This document shows, piece by piece, positions 45,617 to 58,311 of a stretch of DNA of 64,000 nucleotides. A program made the position numbers and the translations under genes. The DNA comes from Diospyros lotus (Eukaryota; Streptophyta; Magnoliopsida; Ericales; Ebenaceae): the NCBI RefSeq assembly GCF_014633365.1, contig NC_068339.1, positions 33,117,316 to 33,181,315 on the forward strand, read 5' to 3'. Under the pieces are notes generated by a model, which did no database searches, was not told the origin of the DNA, and saw nothing but the letters and a program-made list of their open reading frames with translations. Position 1 is the first letter of the stretch; the number at the start of each line of letters is the position of its first letter.

Positions 45617-47578
45617 TGAAAGTAAAACAAGATCGCTACGAGGCAAGTAGCATAGTTCAAAATTTTTGGACCTTACCTCGATCCCGGCGATTGGATCAAC
45701 ATCGAAATTAAGTCATTCACATACAAATAAAATAAATCTAATCTTTAGATTTTCGAGTCATTCGCGGATTCAAGCCGTCCAAGTGTCTGGCCTCTAACTC
45801 GTGATATGCGGCACACGTCCGTTAGCGAGAAGAGCGGAATAGGAGTGCTAGCTCATTCTCCTTTTTATGGCTTGTAAATGGATGAAAAGAACGTCCACAT
45901 TTCAAATCGATGCCAAAAAGAAACAGGGAAGAGTGAACGAGATTCATTTTTCAACTCTTGAAAAACTACACAACCATTAATTTTGGGCAACCAATAAAGG
46001 GATATTTATAGAGAAAACATCTTAGGGTTTCTTAAACCCTAATGGATATGGGTCGACCCATTTATTTTAGTCCAATTAGAAACTTAATTAAATGGGTTTA
46101 TTCTAGTTCAACTAGAAATATAATTAAACGGCCCAAATCTAATTATAAGTTTAAATAAAATATTTTGGCCCAAATCTAATTCAAGCTCAAACATAATATT
46201 TAATTTAATATTTGGCCCAAATCTAATTTAGTCCAAATATAATATTTAATATTTGGCCCAAATTCAATTTAATCCAAATATAATATTTAATTTAATATTT
46301 GTCCCAAATCCAATTTAATCCAAATATTAACTTAAGTCTAAATATATTTTATTTCCTATTTGCTACTCTAACAAATAGAAAATTATAAAATTAGAAACCC
46401 CTTCCTAATTTAATCAATTGTCATTTTAGGAAACTCTTTCCTTTATGACGACCCCTCGTCATATAGACGTTATTACGTCTATTTGTTCTTTTCCTGTGAG
46501 AACTTACAACAGCACAACTTCTTGCCGAAGTGTCCCACTTAACCATACGTCCGCTCTCCTGGTTTTAGCTGGGAACCGTGCCTATTGCGTATGACTCATT
46601 AGGCTTCCGAATATGTTGACAATGTGTCGGTATGAACACATAAGACAAGATTGGCCTCTAACAAGGCGTCATGCCTACCCAATTATTCAAAAGGATTCAT
46701 AATCCGCAAATAACCTTTCACGAGTATGGTTACCGTGTAATTCAATCCTTTCATCAATGTACCTTATGTGATCTCAAGTCTAGCAATGTGTTGCTTGATT
46801 ATGATCACATGAGTTTTTTTTTCTTCGGTTATCCAGATATTTTCAGTTAATAGAAAGTGAATCAGTAACTCCTTATTGATCTCTTTCACCATGGCCATGG
46901 ATTTAAAGTGAATATCCACCGAAGGCGCCTTAGATACATCATCCTCTATCAAGGGATAGACGAGTCTCATCTTGGTTATGCACCCATCTCCATAAGCCTC
47001 ACGATATGCCCAATGATCGCCCACGTGTAGCCTTTGTCTAAACCCATCGAAGCGATCTCAAAGCATACCGATCTTCTTATGAGATGACCGTGACAACCTC
47101 ATGTCCAAGGATTAGTTACACCCATATCGTATGAGAATTTCATCAACATATAACCAAAATGGATTGTCATGGCGAGTCATGTCCAATGGCACGTTCTCCA
47201 ACATTGGTTACATGTGTACTTGTCTAGGCATTCCCATGCCTATGGGTGTGAGACCCCCATTGCTATCATATAACAAAAACATAGCACATATAAGTCTTAC
47301 CGCAATTGTCAATATCCATTCTTGACATTGCTTCAACTTGGGACATTTAATGATGTCTTGAAACTGTGATGCATCATCTCACATCTTTATAAATTAATCA
47401 TAGTATACATCATATGGATTTCTATCTAGTTTCATCCGGTCATTACAATAATAACAAGAAACTAATAGAACGAATTCTTTGTGAGATTGAATAACTCCTT
47501 ATTCAATAATAAATATGATTGCAATTGTCAGTGTACAACATCCCTAATCTGATTGGGTCTAGAGCACCTACACTAACA
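45617..47578 (-). repeat. Solo LTR of a second family (1962 bp)
   Basis: On the minus strand it runs from TGTTAGTGTAGGTGCTC (47578) to GTTTTACTTTCA (45617), flanked by AGCCA (45612-45616) and GGCCA (47579-47583), a 5-bp duplication with one change. The final 400 bp match 1951-2348. 46140-46330 is a tandem array of about 55-bp units around TTTGGCCCAAATCTAATTTA. An open frame at 46764-47024 (86 aa) on the minus strand has no known domain. No retroviral protein is present. It splits LTR C and is younger than it. Confidence 0.88.
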
Positions 47579-48414
47579 GGCCAAGGTAGGTTGAGGTTTG
47601 GAATTGAGTACATTAGAATCCTGGCACGAGAATCAAGATATTCTGAGATATGTTTGAAGTAAGTTGTTTGACCCAAAACCCGACTTTATATAAATGGTTT
47701 TATGATGTCGTCATGCCTTGTCATGCTATGCATCATGTAGATTGCATACACATGTTATCTTGATGAGAAATGCATGTATTCATTGATGAAGCTATTTATC
47801 ATGCATTATATGTTTATTTGGTGACACGGGAAATCAACAGTCTATCATGGATGTTATATTACATCCCAGCCTTGGAAGGGAGGTTGTAAAATGATGGTTA
47901 AAATGCTATGTTGATGAATGTCCCGACCTCCGAAGGGAGGTTGGAAAATGGTGATGAATGTCTCGGCCTCAAAAAGGAAGGTTGAGAAATGGTGATAGCA
48001 AAGGGATTCCCCGTGGTCACTAAAGGAAAGTGAAGAGATGATGTTATTACTATATTTTGCATTCATGGTCAAATCATGTTTGTTATGAATCTCTTACTTA
48101 GATGATTCAACATCTAGCTTGGGTTATGCCCCTGAAACAGTCAAACGTTCTAGTTTGGGCTTGTAGCAAAGATAAGGGAGTGGTTGAGATGTAACGGCAC
48201 AAGATGTCGTGCCTGATGAGATTGGTAAATTATCCCTGTATTTTGCTTCTTCATGAAGATTCGGTTATCTTTTAGTCATGTTGAGAAACTTATGTTCTGT
48301 GCAATGAGTAGTCTTGTAAAATAAAAGAATGTTACGATAAAATATGTTTGAGGAATGATTATGTAATACTATTACGGTTTAATGTTATTTTTTAGGTTCA
48401 ATTCTTAGCTTCTG
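47579..48414 (+). repeat. TGTAACACCC-type LTR C, third segment
   Basis: Plus-oriented continuation after the solo LTR, including the family block CTTAGATGATTCAACATCTAG to ATGCCCCTGAAACAGTCAAACG at 48098-48150. 47851-47990 holds three tandem units of about 50 bp (CCCGACCTCCGAAGGGAGGTTGG type). The end is not a clear TTACA because LTR D begins at 48415. Confidence 0.65.
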
Positions 48415-49273
48415 TGTAACACCCCACTTTCCAGACGTGTTATAACTTGAGACAATTCTGCGATAATAAATTTTTTCTCTTAAAACTAATGCCAAACCAT
48501 ATCATTCCTCATATCCATCCCAAAATTTTCATACATCTATCCCGAAAGAGAATTATCATAAACATCAAATGCGGAAAGTAGAATCGAACCTTAACTTTAA
48601 CATTAACCATAAATAAGATTATACATCATCATTTCTCAAAAAGTTCAGAATTTAAAATAGAAAAACTTAAATACATGGGCTACATAACATTCAATCATTA
48701 CATCATACACTTTGCTAAATGCCATTTCACGCCTCATTCATCCTCATTTCTGCTACAATTTCTATCTAAAATGTTTGAATATTCTAGGGGCAAAGCCCAA
48801 GTTAGATGAATGTTAGATAATGGAAGGATTATAACACATGGTAATCATCGACCATAATAGGTTCATTTGAAGTGAGACTTCAGTGCCACTTATATTGTCC
48901 TGAACTGCAGCTAAGCGCTATTAAGGAACTCTCGTATCGTCATTAGGATATGGAGAGATTCTGGTGATGGGTTAAGGAGTTGGCCGGTACCGAAAGGGGT
49001 TTCGATGCTATCTATTTGTTAGCGAGTAGTGAACCTAGAAAGTCACATACCATATAATGTCGCGTCTGGTAACCACATCTTATGCCTTGAGTGTCTCAAG
49101 AATTGGCGGGTCAAACATTGACTTGCTAGCCTAAAAAGTCAACTTTCCTGTGCTGAAAGTCGACTTTCGGGGTGACGAAAGTCGACTTCCACAAAGGCAA
49201 AAGTCAACTTTCGACCACCCAACTACCGCTCCAATTGAGTGCCACGTGGTACAAAATTGGGAAAGGTTTGGGG
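48415..49273 (-). repeat. TGTAACACCC-type LTR D, fragment
   Basis: Starts TGTAACACCCCAC and has the family block in minus orientation (TTTGAATATTCTAGGGGCAAAG then AGTTAGATGAATG at 48770-48815; shown in part). It ends at 49273 where solo LTR E begins; I could not locate its other end after 51091. 49130-49225 contains four AAAGTCGACTTTCG-like palindromes. Confidence 0.55.
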
Positions 49274-51091
49274 TGTAATACCTGAGAATTTCATAAAATC
49301 ATATATTTGAGGAAATATGATATTCCCCAAAGGATTGTGAAAGTTCTAAGGTAAAAGTGTAATTTTTGAACTAGGGTAGAAATGCAGTTTCAAGAAAATT
49401 GGGGGCACAAGTGTAATTTACTAAAATCTGGAGATATAGGCATAATAAATCCTTTCCCTAGGGGCATAAGGGAAATATAAGGATGGCCTAGGGATCAATT
49501 AGTAAGGCGTCTAAGTGCAATTACCCGAAAAGCTCAGGCTAAGGTATGATTCTTAAAACCCCGAAACTAGACCATTAGAGTAACAAACTAAACCAACTAA
49601 CCATTGGAAATAATTATGAGACACACAAAATAGAGCATGAGGTGACAGAGACAAGTGGCAATGTAATAATTACTTCGCTAGGTGGCGGGACACTTGGCGG
49701 AAGATAATTTACCTAAAAAACTATAAATAGGGTCTTGGGGTGAAGAATAAAGCATTCAAGTTGGAATTTGGGCTAGATTTTTGTCCATTTGAGAGGATTT
49801 GAGGTGAGGATTTTGTTCTTGAGAGAGAGGGGAAGGTTCTGCAAAAAAGAGAAGTGAAATCAGTGGTGAAATGAAAGAGAATTGAGTCTCACTAGAGTTT
49901 TTGAAGCCTGATTAGAATTTGGGCCAAAGTTGTTGAAAAACAGGGAGATAAGTCTTGTTTAATCCTATATTCTTGTAGAGGGAAAAGAGAGGAAGTCCTA
50001 TGTTCAAACTGAAGTCGAATCGGAGCTAAAACGATGGAGATATGGTCGAAAAATTGAGAGGTTGTCGCGTCGTCGCCGAAAAAGACGGTGGCACGTGCAG
50101 TACACACGCCAAGGAAGGCTGCGCATGGGCCCTCTTCCAAAGGCTCGTGAGGCCTCATTTTCCCCTATAATTTTCCATAAAAATAGTTTAAAATAATTAA
50201 AAAAATTATCTAAAAATATTAGGTGTTTGTGTTAGGAAAACTCATATTTCACGCATGTTTTTGTTACATCTTGGACATTCTTGGTTTCATTTGTGTGTGG
50301 TTTGTGACTTACATCTCATGTTTCCTTTATTCAGAGCATATCCTTTCTATTTTTCATGCATCATGACATTTGTGGTTGTGGCAAGCTTGTGGGTCAACAT
50401 GTGTGGTCAGGGACCATGTGGCCATGCGGTGGGCCGAGATGTTTGGACATGTTGATGCGGGGGTGATTGCAACACCCTGGTTATGGCTTCCACAAAGGGG
50501 AAGGATTTCATGATATTTGACATACTTGCATACACACGTATGTATCTTCTTTCTTGAACCATCTCACTAGATGTAATTATCTAACTTGGGTGTTTTATGC
50601 CCTTGGAATTTTCAACGTTCCAGGTACATCAAACGTGCCAAGTACCCAAGGCCAAGTAAGGGAAAAGGCAAAGAGGCGACCAAAGTCTAGTTTATTTTTC
50701 TATTATTCATGAACTACGATTTTGTATAAAGAGGAGCTAATGTAGCCTTTAGGATTTTATGTTATTTTCATTAATATTAGAAGGATATGGGTCCATTTTT
50801 ATTCTATCGAGAATTGTGTGTCACTAAAATAGTCATTATATATATATCTCAAATGATGCACTGCAGATGCTATATAAGGAAGGTGCAATGGCACTAGGGG
50901 TTTATTTGTTGAAATTTATGTATTGTTGTTGTACTTATCCCAAGACTACATAGTGGAAATCCTTATTATTGAGCTTTAGTTAGCTTTCAGGTTCTATCCC
51001 TTACTTCCGTTGGTAAGGATTTCCATGACGCCCATGTGAGATATTAGCTTGTATTTAGCATCATTGTATATTTGAAAAATGGGGCATTACA
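49274..51091 (+). repeat. Solo LTR E, TGTAACACCC type (1818 bp)
   Basis: Starts TGTAATACCTGAG and ends GGGGCATTACA, flanked by TGGGG (49269-49273) and TAGGG (51092-51096), a 5-bp duplication with one G-to-A change. It is plus-oriented: a TATA box ACTATAAATAGGG near 49721, then a leader, then the family block TAGATGTAATTATCTAACTTG and TTCAACGTTCCAGG at 50570-50622. It inserted next to or in LTR D. No coding sequence. Confidence 0.85.
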
Positions 51092-51775
51092 TAGGGTGAG
51101 GCGGTGATTGATTCGGGTAGAATAAATTAGAGAAGCAGAGGCTTTACTACTTGCAAGTCTTCTATTTCGCTGCTATCTTCTTTTGTTTCTACTACTTTTG
51201 TAAATTCTGCCGCTAGAAATATAATACACGTAATAGTTACGCGATAAAATTTGAGACACGGGTACGAATAATACGACAACCCCTTTGTCTAGCTTGGGAT
51301 GGGGAAATCGGAACAGTACATGACAACGTACTAGGTGTGGACTGACTAGGACCACCACAACGTGAAGTGGAATGGTCTTAGTACAGAAATAATTTATGTA
51401 CCAACCCTACATCAGGTTACAAGTATGTGTGTATTTATATTCATATAATGGATATGCGTGTTACTTAAATACCCAAGCTGTGTCTATGGCATATATGTAT
51501 ATATTCCATTGCGCACATCTAATGCTTATAAAATTTTAAAATTCTCCATATCTGTACACGGGTTTTCCATAAGATTGGGAGTTTTCGGGAGCTTTGGATG
51601 ATTCTGGATTTTGGGGGGAAATATGGCCCACTGGGGACCACCTTTTATTTATAGTGGTAGTTTTCGACAGATCAAGTATTGCGAGTCCCTACTTTCCCCC
51701 AATAAGTTATCGGGCACCCACCTTTCTTATACTATTCGCTTCGCCTTTTAGCCCAATGTAAGAGTGGGGAGCTAT
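51092..51775. other. Non-coding retrotransposon 3' region ending in a polypurine tract
   Basis: No protein domain found. AAGAGTGGGGAG at 51760-51771 looks like a polypurine tract just before the LTR that starts at 51776. A reverse-strand TATAAATAAAAGG near 51648-51660 may belong to another LTR remnant. Confidence 0.4.
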
Positions 51776-52567
51776 TGTTGTGGGGTGCCCTAAAATTTTC
51801 TATGTTTTAAGCATCCTCCCAATGAGTCCTTCCCCAGAGAGTCTCCGAGACGATAGTCTCCCAGGCCCCCGAAGGGTTCACCCGTGATGGTCTAGCCTAT
51901 CCATTTTATACAAGTCTGGAGATACCTTTCAGGTCTCTTGGACCAAAGGCACCTGGTGGCCACGAAGCCCTTTTTGGGACCACCTAAAGACAATCCTCGG
52001 GGCTTTACCCCGAAGAAGTCTCCAAGCCCTCTAATATCTCTAGTCGTACTCCTCAGAAGAGTCTTTGGACTCAACTGTATAGGTGACCCCTATTGTCTAT
52101 AAATATTTTCCTCTTCCATGGCAAACAGATCTTTTTGGAATAATTTAGACTTAACTCTTTCTCTCTCTAAAACCTATTTGGAACCTATTCTTATCCCATT
52201 CTTCGAGACACCTGAACATTTACATGCTACATACATTAAACATGCATCCACATACTTTTGGACGTACTTCTCGGACCATTGTCTTAGGCATCGGAGGACC
52301 CGCGTGGAAGAGTCTCCTTTGTGCCTTTTTGATGTCATTTCTGCTCATAGGTTAAAGTAAAATCGTGCTCACCAAAGACCCAGAAGGCTCACCTTTCTGA
52401 AGACTCATCGAGTCCCCAGCCCGTAATTACCCCGAAGGCTCTTTCGTGTGCACAGTCCCGAAGGCCCCTCATCCAAGTTCCTACAAATTCAGGCTTTTAA
52501 GACTATGGCTCTGGGCCAATCCAAATTCGATTAACCTCGCCAGTGACATCTCGAACCCTCTGTTACA
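51776..52567 (+). repeat. Probable gypsy 3' LTR
   Basis: Starts TGTTGTGGGGTGCCC directly after the polypurine tract. TCTATAAATATTTTCC near 52098-52113 is the likely promoter, followed by GTCTTAGGCATCGGAGGACCC at 52280-52300, the block found in Tat-like LTRs. The right end is set at a TGTTACA near 52567 and is uncertain. Confidence 0.5.
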
Positions 52568-53383
52568 ACGAAGGACTCTGCTATGATCAATTTCAAGACA
52601 AATAAATTCAATTGTTTTAGTTTGGTAATAACAGTCATTGAATGTAGTTTTTTTGTAGTGTTAAGTTGGTCTCTACAATCATGGCCTTAAAAACTATGCC
52701 AACATAGAAACACGCGTGCACAATGCTCATTGCTTGTTGAAGTTTCAATTATAGTCCCTCTAAGAATTTTTTAGCTTTCTTAGTCTCGTCCTTTTCATTT
52801 AGAGGCATCTACTTGATCAACTAGGTAAACTTTTCTTCATACTAAGCCACTGTCATATCATTTATTTGCCATAGGTTCATGAATACCCGAGTTTTCTCCA
52901 CTTTCCATCAAATTAGAAAGCATTTCATGTTAAACAATTTCTTAAATCTTTCCTAGGTAAGGGTTGAGGTCAATTTTGTTTCATATTTAACATTCTTGAA
53001 CCCTAAGATGGGTGTTAAGGATTCAAGGTTTCTCTTGATGGTCTTCTGGAAAGGAAACACCAACATTTGGTGGATCATGCAAAGGTTTAAATGGTTTTCA
53101 AAATATTTAAAAAAAAAAACACAACACAAGATGTAGTGGAAATGGAACAAAAACACCTTGCAAGACTCGATGACCGCAACCTCATGCAATATAAAACTCA
53201 TCCATTCATAAAAGGTAATGGTATACCTTCATGGATGAAGATGAAGCTGGTTGTACTGTTGCTTTCGTTGTGCAACTCGACCCAAACCCTTTAGCCTTCA
53301 AGTTGTGCTCCCACAAACCTTCTTTCATGAATAGTCACAAACAACCTCCAAGTGCTCTTGTTCTTACTTTTTGGATGACCAGT
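52568..53383 (-). pseudogene. Ty3/gypsy gag relic, split by solo LTR F
   Basis: On the minus strand the central retrotransposon gag region is recognisable despite stops: ERFKKLFNMKCF, then NDMTVA.YEEKFT and NEKDETKKAKKFLEGL at 52770-52960 (dots mark stop codons). These match the MTVAEYxxKFxxL / KxxKFxxGL signature of gypsy gag. The upstream (right) part of the element is interrupted at 53383 by solo LTR F and may resume at 55842. Open frames here on the plus strand are antisense shadows. Heavily decayed. Confidence 0.65.
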
Positions 53384-55836
53384 TGTAACACCCCGCTCCC
53401 ACCATGGGTGTCACTAGTGAATAATCAACCGGATAACTCACACGCCAAGACAATAATGAAAGGACGAGTTATGTTTCAATGAGAAACGCCCTAGGTGAAA
53501 ACTAGGTTTCGCCCCTCCCTTTTCCTCACTCAAGGATTTGAGAAACGGAATATCAAAGATCTCGCGAAATTAAACTCGAAACCTTGGTGAGGGTCACCCT
53601 TTTCTAGCTCATAATGATGAACTAAGGATGACTCACCCAGGACTCGATAGAAAACAACCAAACCACAACTCGCTTTACTACATTATGGCTCAAGGCCTTA
53701 ATTATTAGAAAAATACATTTGACCTAATTATTAACCCATTTCTCATTCCCAAAATTTCCTTAGAAAATGTCTAGGTTAATCTCCCATTTGAAAAATTTAA
53801 TCAATTTCTCCTTAGCCAAACCTTCATTTATTTTTCCAAAATACATCAAACTTCTATCATTTAATAAGTGACTTTTTGGGATTCAAACACCAATTATTTC
53901 CCTCCCTTTTCCCAAATTCAAGAAAATACTCATTTATTTGATTTTTCTGAAGATCAGGATTTTCTCATAATGCTTTAATATTTACAGTAATTTAATAAAT
54001 ATTTTTGGGGCCCAAATCCTCATTTATTTATTTATAAAATATATTTTTTTAAATCCAGAAATTCCAGCAATTAAGAAAAAACCCAAAAAAAAAAAAAAAC
54101 AATAAAAGGGCGCCAGCAACATAGCAGTGCGCCCACAACGCGCCTGCTGGCCTCTCTTCTTCTCCTTTTTTTTTTTTTCTATACATATCCCATACTTTTC
54201 AAAATTTAATTATGCATAAATTAAAATATAATTCTCCCACATTCACCCCAAAATAAGGCCATATAACACATGAGGTACTTACACAACATACACAAAAATA
54301 GGATACATATTCAAGTTCAAACTCCATCAAACTTTAAAACACTATTACAAAACATAAAGGCCACACAGCTAGTCTTCCATACTCATAACCCTTACCCCTT
54401 CCAAGATGTTCTTTCCCTTTGAGCTTTCACCACCTACAAAGAGGTCCAAAGTGACCTTATGAGCTATTGCTCAATAAGGGTGCAATGCAAAGAAAATGAA
54501 AGCATAAGTAATCATGTAATGCAAATATGGGTAGTCTTCCTAGCCTTCACAACCTTTCAAGGTGAAGACTTCAACCAACTCCTTTTTCCTAACTCCTAGT
54601 CCTCCTTATGGCCAAAGGTCCACTAGAGCACATAATGCATATATACTTGCAAACACATGAAACTCATAACAAATATTTACTAAGCATGCAAGACCACCAC
54701 CCATGGGGTCATCCCTTACCTTAAACTTCTTTAGATCTCCCACAATATCTAGCTTGCAAGATGTATTTGCTTTCAACTCTTAAAGAAAAATAATCTTTGA
54801 TTATTAAAACTATTTTCAAGACTATAGATTGAAATAACTAGAAGGCTTTCAACACTTACCTCTTGCTCTTCACTTGAGCTTCCCTACTTCTTCTTCAAAT
54901 TCACTCTCGGTCAAAGAGATTTGGTTTTATCCTCCTCCATTTTTTTTATATTTATCTTATTTTCTCATTCTAATTTTTATTTTCAACTCAAGATTCAATC
55001 CAAGCCTTTGTATCTTATGGAATTGGGAGAACCAATCTTCACCCTTCACTACAAGGACAATCCATGTGCTTAATGAACTTTTAATCTCATCCTTTAATCA
55101 CATAGGATTCAATCTCTACCTTTGAGAAGAAACACAATCTTTGGCCAAAGAGAAAACTTCCTTATCCAACAAGATATCCACTATTCATTTCTTAAAATTA
55201 ATCTCACACTATGTTGGCAATCCATGCCAATCTTCAAGAACCACTCATGGCCCTTGGATCAAGCCTTATTCCAAGACCAATTCTCAACCATTGGATTTTT
55301 TGAATTTCCAATTTCTCATCATTTATTTAAAAGAAACTATTTTCATATACATCACTTTGAAAGACATATTTCACATGATTTTTCATTTAATTTAATAAGA
55401 TTATTTTCCATCATTTTTACTCAAAATATCCACCCACAAAATAATTCACACCTCTCTTCTCCCAAGAATTTGCCAAGTATCATCCATACACTTAATTTGG
55501 TCATTTCTTATTTCTTTAATATCTCATCTTCTTGAATGAGAACTTGCCAAGTGTCACTATTTGACACCTACTGGGCCCCAATCCTATATCTTGGCCATCC
55601 AATATTTCTCTATAAATTAATCAAAATTAAATCCTTCACATATGATTTATTTACATATTTTCACCCATAATAATTCTTTTTTAATGGAATAATATCCAAA
55701 TTACCATATTTCCCTTCTAGAGACATCTCAAATTTATAAACTTCCATCAACCAACCTAGCACAATTCTGTAATGTCACATACCTCTATTTTCATAATTTA
55801 TTTAATTAAATTCACACTCACACCTAGGGTGTTACA
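53384..55836 (-). repeat. Solo LTR F, TGTAACACCC type (2453 bp), 5-bp target duplication
   Basis: Starts TGTAACACCCCG and ends GGGTGTTACA, flanked by perfect CCAGT duplications (53379-53383 and 55837-55841). The layout (poly-purine/pyrimidine tracts at 54075-54180, CTCAATAAGGGTGCAATGC near 54470) parallels the minus-oriented members. Open frames up to 137 aa at 54874-55535 have low-complexity Phe/Leu/Ile-rich content and are not genes. No interior retroviral sequence. Confidence 0.92.
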
Positions 55837-56460
55837 CCAGTCCACCCTCACTAATGCAAGGGACCAAGTCGCTATTAAAACCCTTCGTGAAACTTATGTG
55901 CTAGACAAGCTTCAACGAAGGTGAAACGAAGATGTTTTATGGTCCTTAAAGTATGGAATCAATAGTTACACTATCAAGGGATGAGGAAGAACAATAAGGT
56001 GGGAGCAAGAGAAAAAGAAAGATAGTAATAGGTGTAAGAAGATGAAGAAGCTATAGTCGAGGGAATGAGAGCTTTCATTCTTCTTCTATCATTTCAAAAA
56101 TGGTCAAACTTGCTTGAGAAGGATTCTCCAATTCCTTCCATTTGTCTCCCAACATTCTTTCCTTATTAGATGTCCTACAAGAACATTAAATAAGGCTCTG
56201 ACAGACCATTAAATATGTTTGTTTGATGAAAATGACAAAAGAATGGAATGCAGGATAAATCTCACTCATTGAAACTGTCGACCATTCGACAGAACTAATC
56301 AATAGTTTCAGTCATTTGACCAAACTAGTTAACCATTTGAGAAAACTGGTTGACCATTTTGCTTCTTCCATTTCCAACTTTCAACTAATTGCATCAAGGT
56401 CCACTATTAACCCTTAATAGCCATTCCACTAACTCTTAATGGAACTAAAACTTCCCGTTA
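55837..56460 (-). repeat. Gypsy leader remnant and GTCGAC-type repeat fragment
   Basis: 55842-55960 is likely the continuation of the gypsy gag leader cut by LTR F. 56270-56365 shows CTGTCGACCATTCGACAG, TTGACC and TTAACC words in the same style as the GTCGAC-family arrays. No gene. Confidence 0.4.
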
Positions 56461-56827
56461 TGTAACATCCCAAAATTTGGGAGATAAATAATGATTATTA
56501 ATTTTGGTATTTGAAGTCATTATGGAATATTTGAGAAATTAAGAGAAAATGTTTATTTATGTTATTTTGAGGAAATGGGTAATTAAGGTAATTAATTATT
56601 TTATTTGGGAGTATTTATGGAAATAGTAAAATAAATTAATTTAGTGAATTTTTGAAAAATTCGAGTATAAGTGGGATTCCGAGAAGTTTCGAGGTATTAG
56701 TATAATTAAATGTGGGGTGCAAGTGAGCTTTTTAAAAGTGTTGGGGCGCTGGTGTAATTTTAGGAATTGGTTGTGGGATTCCTTTACAATTAATGGAGGG
56801 CATTTATATAATGAATGAGCAACGAGC

Positions 56828-56935
56828 CTAGCTCGTCGTGTGCATGAGGGGGCATGCGGGCGGTTGCGGGTTCGAGTCGAGCAGGAGGCAGCGCGTGGGA
56901 GGAAAAATGGTTGAAATTTTTCCAGCCCATGGATG
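56828..56935 (+). repeat. tRNA-like promoter module, SINE-like
   Basis: TAGCTCGTCGTGTGCATGAG (A-box-like region) and, about 30 bp on, GGTTGCGGGTTCGAGTCG (B-box-like), then AAATTTTTCCAGCCCATGG. It closely parallels 16830-16905 in the CACTA element, including the GGTTGCGGGTT core and the TTTCCAGC block. Confidence 0.45.
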
Positions 56936-58311
56936 CCCGAAATGGCGTTTCGGTGAGGCGGTAGCCTCCCCCAGCGTTGGTTCTAGAGGCTGCCATGTGG
57001 CCTTCTCCCAGCCTTTCATTTTGTTAATTAAAGGCCGATCTCGGCCATTGTTGCAGTATGAAATAGAGAGGAAAATGAGGGAGAAGAATGAAGGCTTGGG
57101 CAACTCGGAAGAGGGAGGAAAAGAGAAGATTGGGGAAAATTAAATGGGTTTGAGATTATTCTGTAATCAAAATACTCAGGTAAGGGGGTAAAAATTAGTA
57201 AAAGTATTGTATGTTTAAATTATGGATTTTTCACTGCTATATTATGGGATTATGCGGTTAGATTTAATTAATTTGAGTCGTTATCTTGTTACTTCCTATA
57301 GAATATTTTACTTTTCAATGGGAGTCCTAAAAGATCAAGAATTGGCCAAATAAAGGCAAGCTCTTAACTCTCTCCTCACGTTCTTAATTTCTTGTGGAAG
57401 TCTCCGTGGTTTTTCGTATTTTAAATCCTTCCTCACCGTGACTCAGTTCTATGCATTAATAATGATAATTCACGTGGCAACCACCATATGACTTATATTT
57501 TATTAATGAGTTTATTGTTAATGGAATGAGCTAAACAGTGATGTCTTGGTGTCATTCATTTCGACCGTCACGGAGCTTCGTATCGCTTCGCTTTCCTTGA
57601 GAATGATGCCGAACTCGTTGGGGCTAGGCTCTTAGAAAGTGGCTATGGTCAAGATTATGGAGTTATGTTAATAATTTATTATGAATGTGAAGATAGTTTC
57701 CTGTGTATGAGAAGAGATGAGAACATGAATGTCATAATGGAGTCTATGTTGACATGGATTAAGTGTGCAAAATGATAAGCTTAAGTGATTAAGTTTAATG
57801 TCATCTATGGGTGTCTAAGAGTATGGGGTACAAAGCCACTAACTGTCCGACCGTGGGTCATGGTAGTTAATGACTGGATGTATGGACGTCAGTCATCGAT
57901 GGTTACAATAAACGCTAAATGAGCCAGAAGAGCTAGTATTGCCAAATTCCCACATTAGCTTGTGTATAACATGATGTGTGTGCTGCAGGGGATTGAGTTG
58001 CATTCATTTGGGGGACATGCTTTGTGTGCGATGGGATGTGTGAGCATTTGCATGACCCGGTTGGTCTAAGAGCCAACTTGGGTTCTCTAGGTGAGCCGGT
58101 GCATTTAGAGCATATCGCATGTGTGTATTCCTATGTGGGCGTAGTATGGCCTGATGCTGGGTTTATGGGGGCCTTGTCATCACGTTTATGCTATGAAAGC
58201 CATTGCATTTCCCATTTGTTGCATTGCAAGGTGAGAATGTACAATTTTAAGTAATGAGTATGAGTGATAAGTGGCGTCCACCACGGAACGTAGGCCGTGG
58301 AAGTGGCCCAT

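Noticed and set aside
46764..47024. 86-aa minus-strand frame
   Set aside because: It lies wholly within the second-family solo LTR; no domain recognised and no supporting second copy in the window.
54874..55535. Frames of 83-137 aa in solo LTR F
   Set aside because: They are Phe/Ile/Leu-rich frames from AT-rich LTR sequence, overlap each other and have no known motif.
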